Shown: piece after piece, positions 1 through 8,608 of the stretch
Layout of the letters: every line of letters begins with the position of its first letter
Numbering within the stretch: the stretch's first letter is position 1
Origin: Bog-159 sp050008575
GTDB taxonomy: Bacteria > Acidobacteriota > Terriglobia > Bryobacterales > Bryobacteraceae
Assembly: GCA_050008575.1 (NCBI GenBank)
Contig: JBEKMJ010000030.1
Coordinates: 124,001-188,000, forward strand
Reading direction: 5' to 3'
Length of the DNA: 64,000 bases
Notes under the pieces: model-generated
Told to the model about the DNA's origin: nothing
Seen by the model: the letters and a program-made list of their open reading frames with translations, nothing else
Database searches by the model: none
Program-made: the position numbers and the translations under genes

Positions 1-756
1 AGTCACGTTCATCGTAATGCGGACGAATTCGACCCCCGCTACATGCCGTCCGTCGAGTGGCCCGAACACGCGCACGGCGATGTCTACACGCTGCTGCCCA
101 TCTTCCGCCTGCCCACTTTAATTCACACCCGCTCCGGCAACTCCAAGTCGCTCTACGAAATCGCCCACAAGAATCCGCTGTGGGTCAATCCGGTGGACGC
201 CAAAAAGCTCGGCGGCATTCGCACCGGCGACTTACTCAAGGTGCACACCGAGATCGGCTATTTCGTGCTGCACGCCTGGGTCACCGAGGGCCTGGCGCCC
301 GGTGTGGTCGCCTGCTCCCACCATCTGGGCCGCTGGCGCGTGAACAAAGACGAACAAGTCGAGCGCCTTACCAGCGCCTGGGTCGATTTGCAGGAAACCG
401 GCAAGGGCCAATATAAGATGAGGCATCTCTCGCACGCCGGGCCATACGACAGCCGCGACCCCGACACGCAGCGCGTCTGGTGGAGCGACACTGGCGTCCA
501 TCAGAACATCACTTTCCCGGTGCATCCCGACCCGGTCAGCGGCATGCACTGCTGGCATCAGGTTGTGCGCGTCGAACCGGCCGGCGCGGACGACCGCTAC
601 GGCGACATTTTCGTGGATACCAACCGGTCCCACGCCGTATATCTGAAGTGGAAGGCCTTGGCGCGTCCGGCGCCGGGTCCGCATAACCTGCGCCGCCCGC
701 TATGGCTGAACCGCGTGGTCCGGCCGGTGGAATCCGCCTTCTACTTCCCCGCGTAG
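1..756 (+). CDS. Molybdopterin oxidoreductase, C-terminal fragment (5' end outside window)
   Basis: The frame is open from base 1, so the gene starts upstream and only about 251 C-terminal residues are present. The fragment looks like the molybdopterin-dinucleotide-binding domain of the DMSO reductase/formate dehydrogenase superfamily. It has the RSGNSKSLYEI stretch, the NPLWVNP and GIRTGDLLKV elements (residues must sit early, and must be allowed by a beta-barrel cofactor fold), then GVVACSHHLGRW. In this family the domain closes over the Mo-bis-MGD cofactor. The substrate cannot be told from this end. No electron-transfer subunit follows: the next genes are on the other strand. Confidence 0.85.
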   Translation, partial: SHVHRNADEFDPRYMPSVEWPEHAHGDVYTLLPIFRLPTLIHTRSGNSKSLYEIAHKNPLWVNPVDAKKLGGIRTGDLLKVHTEIGYFVLHAWVTEGLAPGVVACSHHLGRWRVNKDEQVERLTSAWVDLQETGKGQYKMRHLSHAGPYDSRDPDTQRVWWSDTGVHQNITFPVHPDPVSGMHCWHQVVRVEPAGADDRYGDIFVDTNRSHAVYLKWKALARPAPGPHNLRRPLWLNRVVRPVESAFYFPA

Positions 757-786
757 GACAGGCTGCCTGGCCCGTCCGGACGGTCC

Positions 787-960
787 TCACTTCTCGTCTT
801 TCTCCTCGCCGGCAATCGGCCGGGGCTTCGGACGCAGCCTCGGATCGAGTTCGTGGATGGCGGCCTTCGGCACGGCCACGATGTCCGTGAGCAGCCGAAT
901 GAATCTCGCGTATTTATCCGGGTGCGGTTCTTCCGGCTTGGCTTCCTTCGGCGCCTTCAT
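787..960 (-). CDS. Small charged protein coupled to IS1595-type zinc-ribbon gene
   Basis: Encodes 57 residues, rich in Lys, Glu and Pro. The core KYARFIRLLTDIVAVPKAAI is followed by a basic and acidic tail. The ATG at 960 overlaps the stop of the upstream zinc-ribbon gene as ATGA, which implies translational coupling; an in-frame ATG at 972 is also possible. I recall similar short proteins with a V-P-K/H-x-x-I core next to IS1595-like zinc-ribbon genes in other bacteria, but no function is known to me. Antitoxin-like or accessory roles are only guesses. Confidence 0.6.
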   Translation of the reverse strand: MKAPKEAKPEEPHPDKYARFIRLLTDIVAVPKAAIHELDPRLRPKPRPIAGEEKDEK

Positions 961-1400
961 CGCACGCCGCACCTACAGGCCTGGGCCGCCAAATAGATGC
1001 GGCGCAGCATGAACTGTGCCGTGGTTTGGGTGACCTGCAGCAAGCGGTGCAGCTTGTACGAGCTGACGCGCTGCTGCTCGGCGTTGGCCACCATCCAGAT
1101 GGCAATCAGCCACCGGTCCAGGCCGATGGGAGAGTCCTCGAAGATGGTACCGGCCTTGGGTGAAAACTGCTTCCGGCAGGACCGGCATTTCCAGATGCGG
1201 CGGGTGGAGATGTAAAAGTGCCGCTCCCGGGAGTGGCAATGCAGGCACTCGGGGCTTTGTCCCCAGCGGGCTGCTGCCAGGACCTGCGTAGCCACGTCCG
1301 GATCGCCGTAGAAGCTCATGGCTTCGAGAAGCGTCGTCGGAATCCGCCCGGTGTCCGCGGCGGCCGCTTGGCTGGGTGTATCAACTATAATTGGGTGCAT
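957..1400 (-). CDS. IS1595-type zinc-ribbon/HTH protein lacking the DDE domain
   Basis: Encodes 147 residues. A CxxC...CxxC zinc ribbon (C52, C55, C72, C75; CRSCRKQFS) is followed by the GTIFEDSPIGLDRWL signature and a helix-turn-helix-like segment ending in QFMLRRIYLAAQ. This matches the N-terminal half of IS1595-family transposases. Full-length members continue with a roughly 150-residue DDE nuclease domain, which is absent here: the gene stops and a small ORF starts in an ATGA overlap. Either it is a truncated transposase or a domesticated DNA-binding protein. I saw no terminal inverted repeats. Confidence 0.75.
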   Translation of the reverse strand: MHPIIVDTPSQAAAADTGRIPTTLLEAMSFYGDPDVATQVLAAARWGQSPECLHCHSRERHFYISTRRIWKCRSCRKQFSPKAGTIFEDSPIGLDRWLIAIWMVANAEQQRVSSYKLHRLLQVTQTTAQFMLRRIYLAAQACRCGVR

Positions 1401-1649
1401 TGGGAAGGTTCCTGGCCGTCAATCTTGTCGAGTTTAGGACATGCCCGGCCCCGATGTCAAGCGCTATATCGATTATGGCTAGGGATACAGGACTAATTAA
1501 AATACTGATTTTAAGATAGTTAATCATGCACAAATAAAATACTCGCACAGACCATCGGGCTACTGGACTGTGCTGAGCCAGTGTTGCCATGCATCGGAGC
1601 CGACACCCACGCGGCGTGCGCCAAGCCGGCGTAAGCGGTTTATAATCGG
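1401..1649. other. Intergenic region with AT-rich segment and possible promoter
   Basis: A 249-bp gap between two divergent genes. Bases 1480-1545 are clearly more AT-rich than the surroundings and probably hold the promoter of the leftward zinc-ribbon gene. A perfect TATAAT lies at 1641-1646, only a few bases before the rightward gene. No ORF was recognised. Confidence 0.4.
1641..1646 (+). promoter_or_regulatory. TATAAT -10 box implying a near-leaderless transcript
   Basis: An exact TATAAT sits 3 bases before the GTG at 1650 and 9 bases before the ATG at 1656. A transcript from it would start about at the ATG, consistent with leaderless translation. No convincing -35 box was found, so this may be chance. 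Confidence 0.3.
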
Positions 1650-3050
1650 GTGAACATGTATTTTGAACAGTTCTACCTCGGTTGCCTGGCCCATGCCTCA
1701 TATATGGCTGGATCGGAAGGCGTTGCAGCGGTGGTTGACCCGCAACGCGATGTCGAGATCTACCTGGAAGCCGCCCGTCAAAACAACCTGCGCATCGAGC
1801 ACGTGATCGAGACCCATCTGCATGCGGATTTCGTTTCCGGTCACCGCGAGCTGGCGGCCCGCACAGGCGCCAAGATCTACGTTGGTGCGCGGGCTGGCGC
1901 GCAATTCCCGCACGTAGCCGTCTCCCAGGGCGATGAAGTCCGCTTCGGCCAGTGCCGCCTGCGGTTTCTCGAAACGCCCGGCCATACCCTGGAAAGCATC
2001 TGCGTCCTGGTCACGGACCTGGAACGCTCCCCGGAACCCTTTGCGGTGCTCACCGGCGATACCCTGTTCATCGGCGATGTAGGCCGCCCGGATCTCTCTC
2101 CCGACCACACGCCGCAACAGCTCGCCGCGTTGCTGTACGACAGCCTGCACGGGAAGCTATTGAGCCTTCCCGACGAGCTCCGCGTCTACCCCGCCCACGG
2201 CGCAGGTTCCCTGTGCGGGCGCCAGATGAGCAACGAGCGCTCCTCCACCATCGGCGAGCAGCGCGTCAAGAACTATGCCCTGCGGGCCTCCAGCCGCGAC
2301 GAGTTCGTTCATTTGCTCACCGATGCGCTTCCCGAGCGGCCGGCCTACTTCGCGCGCGACGCCGAGATCAACCGCACCGGCGCAGCCGCCTTGGACGAAC
2401 TGCCGCCCCTGCAGGAATTGAGCCCCGATGCGCTGCTGCGCCTGCAACAATCCGGCGCGATCGTGCTCGATACGCGACCGGACGCTCAGTTCGCCGCAGG
2501 CCACGTCCCCGCGTCGGTGAACATTCCGCTCTCCGGCCAGTTTGCTTCCTGGGCCGGCGCGCTTCTCGGCCTGGAAACCGATCTACTTTTGGTGGCTGAG
2601 AATCCGGACCGCGCCGCGGAATCGCGCATGCGTCTGGCGCGCGTGGGTATTGAGCGCGTCGCCGGGTATCTGGACGGGGGTATCGCGGCTTGGCAGATCG
2701 CCAACCACCCCATCGGGCAATTGCCCCACATCGCCGTGCAGGATCTCGACCGGCTGCAGCGCGAAGAAACGGATTTGCAGATCGCCGACGTGCGCCGGCC
2801 GGCCGAATGGGAGGAGGGGCACATCGAAGGCGCGGTGTTGCTGCCCTTGAACCAACTCGCCATTTTGGGAGCGAAGTCTCAGTTGGATCCGGCCCGCCCC
2901 GTCGCCGTCCACTGCAAGAGCGGATATCGCAGCGCCATTGCCGCCAGCCTGCTCCGCCGCGCCGGATTCTCCCGCGTCGTGAACGTGACGGGCGGCTTCG
3001 ACGCGTGGAAGGCAGCCGGGTTGCCGGTGGCGCAGGTCGCCCTGGCGTGA
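1650..3050 (+). CDS. Persulfide dioxygenase (ETHE1-like) fused to two rhodanese domains
   Basis: 466 residues. Residues 1-240 form a metallo-beta-lactamase fold with THLHADFVSGH (H56, H58, D60, H65), H112 in GHTLES, D137 in LTGDTLF and H183 in YPAHG, as in ETHE1/Blh-type persulfide dioxygenases that oxidise glutathione persulfide to sulfite. Two rhodanese modules follow. The first (about 265-350) lacks a catalytic Cys; the second (about 365-460) has the active loop CKSGYRS with C422. This MBL-Rhod-Rhod order is a known architecture for sulfide detoxification. The start may be GTG 1650 or ATG 1656. The stop overlaps the next gene as GTGA. Confidence 0.9.
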   Translation: MNMYFEQFYLGCLAHASYMAGSEGVAAVVDPQRDVEIYLEAARQNNLRIEHVIETHLHADFVSGHRELAARTGAKIYVGARAGAQFPHVAVSQGDEVRFGQCRLRFLETPGHTLESICVLVTDLERSPEPFAVLTGDTLFIGDVGRPDLSPDHTPQQLAALLYDSLHGKLLSLPDELRVYPAHGAGSLCGRQMSNERSSTIGEQRVKNYALRASSRDEFVHLLTDALPERPAYFARDAEINRTGAAALDELPPLQELSPDALLRLQQSGAIVLDTRPDAQFAAGHVPASVNIPLSGQFASWAGALLGLETDLLLVAENPDRAAESRMRLARVGIERVAGYLDGGIAAWQIANHPIGQLPHIAVQDLDRLQREETDLQIADVRRPAEWEEGHIEGAVLLPLNQLAILGAKSQLDPARPVAVHCKSGYRSAIAASLLRRAGFSRVVNVTGGFDAWKAAGLPVAQVALA

Positions 3051-4063
3051 CTCCGTCGCATACCAAGGCCGCTCTGCTCAGCGCGCCGCGCGGCGCCGTC
3101 GCCATAGCCTCCGTTCCGGTCGCCGAGCCGGGCACGGGCGAAGTGCTCATTAGGATGGAGGCCTGCGGTCTTTGCCATTCCGATCTGTTCGTGGCCTCCT
3201 TGGAGAAGCTGCCTCTGGTGCCGCTCATCTTGGGCCACGAGGGCATCGGCCGCGTGGAGGCTGTGGGCGCGGGAGTCGCGGACTTCGCGGCCGGCGATCG
3301 CGCGGGCATCACCTTCCTGGCCTCCACCTGCGGCGCCTGCGAATTATGCCGCACCGGCCGGGAGCGCTTCTGCCCGCGGCAGCTCAACTTTGGTTATACC
3401 GTGCACGGCGCGCTGGCCGGTTACGCGGTAGTGCCGGCGCCGTTGCTGTTCCGCGTGCCGGAAGGGCTCCCGGCCGCCGACGCCGCCCCGCTATGTTGCG
3501 CCGGCTGGACGGCCTACGGCGCGCTGCGCGAAGCGGCGTTACGGCCGGGGCAATCCGTGGCCCTGTTCGGCATGGGCGGATTGGGCCACCTCGCCATTCA
3601 ATACGCACGGCACCTGGGGCTGCGCGTGGCCGCGGTGGATGTCTCTGAAAGCAAGTTGGAAATGGCGCGATCGCTGGGCGCGGATCTGGCGCTCGCGGCC
3701 GAGAACGCCGGCCGCACGCTACAGAAGCAGTGGGGCGGCGCCGATGTCGCTATCGTCCTGACCGGCTCGCCCGCCGCGATCCAACAGGCGTTCCGGTCGC
3801 TCAAGCGCACCGGCACGCTGATTACGTCCGGCCTCTCCACGAATCAATACGAATTGCCCATCGTGGATACGGTGCTAAAGGGAATCTCTATCCGGGGCAG
3901 CTTTCTAGGCACTCGCGCCGACCTCGACGACGTTTTCCGCCTGGCACAATCGGGAGTGGGACGCGCCCACATCGAAAAACACGCGCTCGACGAAGCCCCT
4001 GAACTCTTCGACACCATGCGCCGCGGCGAGATTCTAGGCCGCGCCGTAGTGTGTTTTGAATAA
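3047..4063 (+). CDS. Zinc-dependent alcohol dehydrogenase (MDR family)
   Basis: 338 residues from a GTG that overlaps the previous stop (GTGA), so the two genes are probably cotranslated. The MDR pattern is complete: catalytic-zinc residues C43 and H64-E65 (GHEGIG), structural-zinc cysteines C95, C98, C101 and C109, and the Rossmann motif FGMGGLG near 175-180. The length fits ADH-A/AdhP-type enzymes using NAD(P). The substrate is unknown. Coupling to a persulfide dioxygenase could point to glutathione- or thiol-linked aldehyde chemistry, but that is inference. Confidence 0.9.
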   Translation: MTPSHTKAALLSAPRGAVAIASVPVAEPGTGEVLIRMEACGLCHSDLFVASLEKLPLVPLILGHEGIGRVEAVGAGVADFAAGDRAGITFLASTCGACELCRTGRERFCPRQLNFGYTVHGALAGYAVVPAPLLFRVPEGLPAADAAPLCCAGWTAYGALREAALRPGQSVALFGMGGLGHLAIQYARHLGLRVAAVDVSESKLEMARSLGADLALAAENAGRTLQKQWGGADVAIVLTGSPAAIQQAFRSLKRTGTLITSGLSTNQYELPIVDTVLKGISIRGSFLGTRADLDDVFRLAQSGVGRAHIEKHALDEAPELFDTMRRGEILGRAVVCFE

Positions 4064-4316
4064 GGGGCTCAGGCTCCGGTCTTGCGGCCGAAGTCCACGT
4101 CGTCCGGTTCGTGCCGGATATAGCCGATTGCGTTAAGAACAAGGTGTTGAAAGCCCGTCGGGGCGGGCCATTCTGCCCGCAGCCGGTATTCAGCCGGCTT
4201 CTAGAGGTTGGCCTTTGGGTGGGGCAGGCGGTTTCGCCTGCCGCGGGACTTCTGTCGAAAAGCCATTATGTGCGAAAATCGGTATATTGCAGTTAGCGTT
4301 TGTGCGAGGATTTTCG
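4064..4316. other. Intergenic region with short palindromes
   Basis: 253 bp. Bases 4160-4250 contain consecutive inverted repeats, including gcgggccattctgcccgc and the tggggcaggc element listed separately. The last part carries the promoter and ribosome site of the S53 peptidase gene (gcgagga just before ATG 4317). No gene was recognised. Confidence 0.5.
4219..4250 (+). repeat. Palindromic element, variant of the tggggcaggc two-hairpin family
   Basis: Begins with tggggcaggc like the copies at 28055, 29710, 29860 and 37570, and has a short hairpin (gcaggcg/cgcctgc around ttt). The second hairpin of the family is not conserved here, so membership is tentative. Confidence 0.45.
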
Positions 4317-6473
4317 ATGCCGAAACGTTTTCAAAATAAATCTTTTTTGTTGTGTGCGGGGTGCTTCTGCGCACTCACTCTCGGCTTAACGTCAGCCTGG
4401 GCCGCGGAGAACGCCAAGACCGCGCCGCCAAGCCCGGGTCTCATCATACAGCCTATCGATCCGGCCAGGTTGTACACGCTCGCCGGGAACACTCGCGCCG
4501 AAGCGAACGCGCAAAACGACCGCGGCAAGGTGCCGGATACGTTCCCCATGGATCATATGCTGCTGCAATTGCAGCGTAGCCCGGAGCGGGAACAGGCGTT
4601 GCGGAATTTCATCGATCGCCAATACGATTCCACTTCGCCCGACTTCCATAAATGGCTGACCGCCGGCGAATTCGGCCAAATGTACGGGCCGGCGCGGCAG
4701 GATATCGACCTGGTCGCCGGCTGGCTGCGCTCCAGCGGTTTCACGGTGAACACAGTGTATCCCAGCGGCATGTCGATCGATTTTTCCGGAACGGCGGGCC
4801 GCGTGTTGGCGGCATTCCATACGGAAATTCACCGCCTCTCCGTGGATGCGACGGATCACTATGCCAATATGAGCGATCCCCGGATCCCGGAAGCCCTGGC
4901 GCCGGTGGTCGAGGGAGTCGTATCGTTGCACGATTTCCGGCCCCACTCGCTGCGGAAGCCGCGCGCCCAATACTCGGTCAGCTCCGGCAGCCTTGACTTT
5001 CAGCTCATCGCGCCTGCCGATCTGGCCACCATTTACGATTTGAATGCGGCCTTTACAGCGGGATACACCGGGCAAGGACAAACCATCGCGGTCCTGGAGG
5101 ATACCGATCTTTATACCGCCTCGGATTGGACTACTTTCCGCAGCGTATTGGGATTATCCACTTACACTTCGGGAACGTTGAACACAGTTCATCCGGCGCC
5201 GCCAACGGGACCTACCAATTGCTCCGATCCTCAAACCAACCCCAACGACGGTGAAGCGATCATCGACGCCGAGTGGGCCAGCGCCGCCGCGCCGAACGCC
5301 ACCATCGAGGTAGCCTCTTGCTCGGACACGTCCACATTCGGAGTTTTGACCGCGATGGCGAACTTGGTCAACGCGAGCGCCCCGCCGCAGATCATCAGTA
5401 TCAGTTACGGCGAATGCGAAGCGGGCCAGGGCGCGGCCGCGAATGCCGCCTCTAACTCCTACAGCCAGCAGGCCGCCTCGGAAGGCGTGTCGGTGTTTGT
5501 CGCGGCGGGAGACGAAGGCGCGGGAGGTTGCGATGCGGGACAAAGCGCCGCAACCCACGGCATCGGCGTCAGCGGGGTGGCCTCAACGCCCTGGAATGTG
5601 GCGGTGGGCGGGACCGATTTTGGCGACACATATCTGGGCACCACCGATACATATTGGAGTTCGTCGAACAGCGCCACATACGGCTCGGCTCTTTCCTACG
5701 TTCCGGAGATCCCCTGGAACGACTCGTGCGCCAGTTCGATCCTGGCGGCCTATTTCGGCTATTCGGTTGGTTATGGCCCCGCCGGCTTTTGTGGCAGCGG
5801 CATCGCGCAACTGGACGGAAATCTTACGGTAGGCGCGGGCAGCGGTGGACCCAGCGGGTGCGCCACCGGCGCTCCGGCCGAAAACCTGACGGTGGGCGGC
5901 AGTTGCCAGGGATACGCCAAGCCTGCGTGGCAAGCGGGCGTGGCTGGGATTCCCAACGATGGCGTAAGGGACCTGCCCGACGTATCGCTCTTCGCCGGCA
6001 ATGGAGTCTGGTTCCACTACTACGTGGTCTGCTTTTCCGATGCCGCGAATTTCGGCGCTCCGTGCACGGGCGCGCCGGTTAATTGGGGCGGCGCCGGCGG
6101 AACATCGTTTGCTTCGCCGATCCTGGCCGGTATCCAGGCGCTCGTCAACCAAAAGATAGGAAGCGCCCAGGGGAACCCCAACCCGGTTTACTACAAACTC
6201 GCGGCCAGTTCCGTGGCTTCATCGGTATTCCATAGCATCACCGTGGGTGACATCGCGGTCAACTGCTCGGGGGATATAAGCTGCTTCGGTCCCGGATTCG
6301 AGGGACGCGGCCGCGCTACCCCGACTACCGTCTTCGACGGAAACGGCGCGCTATCGACCACCAGCGGAACCTACACGCCCGCATTCGCGGCCGGCAGCGG
6401 TTGGAACTTCGCCACGGGCCTCGGCAGCGTGGATGCCTACAACCTGATCCAGAATTGGAGCAACGGCCAGTGA
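4317..6473 (+). CDS. Secreted S53 (sedolisin/kumamolisin) pro-peptidase
   Basis: 718 residues with a signal peptide (hydrophobic core LLCAGCFCALTLGL, cleavage near AWA). A pro-kumamolisin activation domain follows (about 60-230, with FHKWLTAGEFGQMYGP), then the S53 catalytic domain. The catalytic set is visible: E313 and D317 in GEAIIDAEW, D399 in VFVAAGDEGA, and S597 in GGTSFASP. The E-to-D spacing of 4 and the D-to-D spacing of 82 match kumamolisin as I remember it. It should be an acid-active secreted endopeptidase. The start has gcgagga upstream. The stop is 11 bp from the next gene, so they probably form an operon. Confidence 0.92.
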   Translation: MPKRFQNKSFLLCAGCFCALTLGLTSAWAAENAKTAPPSPGLIIQPIDPARLYTLAGNTRAEANAQNDRGKVPDTFPMDHMLLQLQRSPEREQALRNFIDRQYDSTSPDFHKWLTAGEFGQMYGPARQDIDLVAGWLRSSGFTVNTVYPSGMSIDFSGTAGRVLAAFHTEIHRLSVDATDHYANMSDPRIPEALAPVVEGVVSLHDFRPHSLRKPRAQYSVSSGSLDFQLIAPADLATIYDLNAAFTAGYTGQGQTIAVLEDTDLYTASDWTTFRSVLGLSTYTSGTLNTVHPAPPTGPTNCSDPQTNPNDGEAIIDAEWASAAAPNATIEVASCSDTSTFGVLTAMANLVNASAPPQIISISYGECEAGQGAAANAASNSYSQQAASEGVSVFVAAGDEGAGGCDAGQSAATHGIGVSGVASTPWNVAVGGTDFGDTYLGTTDTYWSSSNSATYGSALSYVPEIPWNDSCASSILAAYFGYSVGYGPAGFCGSGIAQLDGNLTVGAGSGGPSGCATGAPAENLTVGGSCQGYAKPAWQAGVAGIPNDGVRDLPDVSLFAGNGVWFHYYVVCFSDAANFGAPCTGAPVNWGGAGGTSFASPILAGIQALVNQKIGSAQGNPNPVYYKLAASSVASSVFHSITVGDIAVNCSGDISCFGPGFEGRGRATPTTVFDGNGALSTTSGTYTPAFAAGSGWNFATGLGSVDAYNLIQNWSNGQ

Positions 6474-6484
6474 GGACCACGCCC

Positions 6485-8608
6485 ATGCAAAAAACCATCG
6501 GTTCCATTTCCCTTCTTACCGGCGCCCTGCTGTTAGCCTTGGCGCCGGCGCCCGTCGCGGCCCAGACTTTCGATACCAGCGGAACCGCCAGTCTCACCGG
6601 ACAGTATCTGTTCCGGTACGTCGCTTTCGCCAACGACTCGTCGGGAAACCTTCTGGAATCTTGCAGCCTGACCGGCGTGATGACCTTCGACGGCCAAGGA
6701 AGCTACACCACTTCAAATACCCAGATCTTCGATTCTTTCGGTGCGTTCGGCGCCTGCGCGTCGCTGGGCGGCGGAACCTACGGAGTGCAATCGAACGGCA
6801 TCGCCCAGTTGGACAATCCGCTCTTCCCGGCGACACTTTTCGGCGCCTTCAGCCAGCCCGTGGTCGTCGCCAGTTCCACGGAGGATTTCAACTTCGATCT
6901 CTTTATCGCCGTCGAAGCGCCGGTGGCCCCGTTCTCCAACAGCAATCTCTCGGGCGCCTTCACGGTGGGCACCCTGGATTTCCTCAACGCTTCCAGTTCG
7001 CTCGCGCGGCAGGGCTACTTCACCCTGAACGCCGATGGCAACGGGAATCTCGGGGCATTCACACTCACTGGCTCGGCTGCGAATTTGAACTCCGGCAACA
7101 ACCTGACCCAGAACGTCGCCGCCTCCACCTATGCGCTTTCAGGCACGGCCGGTGGCACCTTGAATTTTCCGGGCAGCTCACACGATCAACTGCTGATAGT
7201 CGGCGGCACCAAGGTTTTGTATCTGTCGGCCGACGGGAACTGGTTCGTGGGAGGCTCGGCCGCCGGATCGGACATGATCTTCGGCTTTCGCGCGCCCTCC
7301 GGGACCAGCTCCACTGCACTGCTGTACGGGACCTATTTTACGGCGGGAATGGAAGACTATCTGCCCAACAATTTCCTGGACGCCTTTTATGGTTCCGTGA
7401 ACACCAAGGGCGACGGAAATCTCATCACGCACGACCGATTCGACGATGTGGCCGATGCGGAAACCTACGACTACACCTTCAACGCGCCCGTAACCATCGG
7501 CGCCGACGGATCGTATTTCGACGGCGTCTATTACACTTATCTCACCGGCGCCAATTCAGCCGCGTGCGGCGGCTGTTCTCAAGCGGTGATGCTGATCGGG
7601 TACGGCCAGCAGTTCTCACTCATCGTCGGTATTCACTCGCCCGAGATTACCCCGCCTTCCGGCGTGTGGATTAATCCGGTGGGCATAACGAATGCAGGCA
7701 ACTATACGCCGATCACAAATGCCTACGCTCCGGGTGAGCTGGTGAGCTTATATGGAAACTTCGGGGTTTCCGCGCAAGGCGCCACGGTGCTGCCGATTCC
7801 CACTACGCTTGGCGGCGTGCAGGTTTTCGTCAACGGGCAGGCCGCCCCGGTCCTTTACGTTAGCGCGAACCAGATCAGCGTCTGGATACCTTATGAGATT
7901 TCTACAGCGGCCAACCCGGTATATTTTGCCACGTTCCAAGTGGTGGTGAACGATTCGAAGTCCAATGAGGTAACGGTATACGCCGACAACTCGTCGCCGG
8001 GGATATACACTTTTCCCGCCAACGGGATCAGTGCGGGAGCGATCCTGCATACCAATTACACGCTAGTCAGCGACAGCAGCCCCGCCGTGCCCGGTGAGAC
8101 CGTTCAACTGTTCATGAATGGCCTGGGTACCGTAACGCCGCCGGTGGACGACGGCGCGGCCGCCTCCGGCACAACGTTGAGCTACAGCGACGAGTTTGAT
8201 GCGGGGGATATTTACGTGGCTCTGGACGACGGAGTGGATCCCCTGGCGCCGGTGAACGTCCTGTTTGCGGGCTTGGCGCCCGGATTAGCTGGATTGTATC
8301 AGGTCAATTTCACGGTGCCCGCCAGTGGTTTAGCGAACGGCGACGTCGCCATTAATTTCGAAACTCTTGAGGCCACTAACGAGATGGCCACCATCGCCCT
8401 GTCTGGCTTCCCGGCGTCGAGTGCGCGGGCCGTTCCCGGACGCCGTGCGGCCATGCTGCGGCGCCACTCCGTCGCGACCGGCGCCGCTCGCGCGAAACAC
8501 CTGGCGAGTCATCGGCGGGCCTTGCCGGACCGTGGGGCAGCGCCGCGCGCTGCCCGGCCCGCGGCGAAGAGCCAGAGTACTGCTACTTCCGGATCCACTG
8601 GTAACTGA
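6485..8608 (+). CDS. Secreted protein with Solibacter-type C-terminal domain (TIGR03437-like)
   Basis: 707 residues with a signal peptide ending near PVAAQ. Residues about 20-400 are Gly/Ser/Thr-rich beta-type sequence with no family I recognise. Residues about 400-650 match the pattern I know as the Solibacter uncharacterised C-terminal domain: ITNAGNYTPITNAYAPGEL, a PTTLGGVQVFVNGQAAPVLY stretch, VPGETVQLFMNGLGTV, and GLYQVNFTVP. A basic, Ala/Arg-rich tail follows. The ribosome site gagga overlaps the stop of the S53 gene. The role is unknown; it is presumably an extracellular or surface protein expressed with the peptidase. It converges on the next gene with a 26-bp 3' overlap. Confidence 0.8.
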   Translation: MQKTIGSISLLTGALLLALAPAPVAAQTFDTSGTASLTGQYLFRYVAFANDSSGNLLESCSLTGVMTFDGQGSYTTSNTQIFDSFGAFGACASLGGGTYGVQSNGIAQLDNPLFPATLFGAFSQPVVVASSTEDFNFDLFIAVEAPVAPFSNSNLSGAFTVGTLDFLNASSSLARQGYFTLNADGNGNLGAFTLTGSAANLNSGNNLTQNVAASTYALSGTAGGTLNFPGSSHDQLLIVGGTKVLYLSADGNWFVGGSAAGSDMIFGFRAPSGTSSTALLYGTYFTAGMEDYLPNNFLDAFYGSVNTKGDGNLITHDRFDDVADAETYDYTFNAPVTIGADGSYFDGVYYTYLTGANSAACGGCSQAVMLIGYGQQFSLIVGIHSPEITPPSGVWINPVGITNAGNYTPITNAYAPGELVSLYGNFGVSAQGATVLPIPTTLGGVQVFVNGQAAPVLYVSANQISVWIPYEISTAANPVYFATFQVVVNDSKSNEVTVYADNSSPGIYTFPANGISAGAILHTNYTLVSDSSPAVPGETVQLFMNGLGTVTPPVDDGAAASGTTLSYSDEFDAGDIYVALDDGVDPLAPVNVLFAGLAPGLAGLYQVNFTVPASGLANGDVAINFETLEATNEMATIALSGFPASSARAVPGRRAAMLRRHSVATGAARAKHLASHRRALPDRGAAPRAARPAAKSQSTATSGSTGN

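Noticed and set aside
4064..4142. Leftward peptide tail GYIRHEPDDVDFGRKTGA after the alcohol dehydrogenase
   Set aside because: Looks protein-like, but there is no start or supporting domain, and it runs into palindromic DNA.
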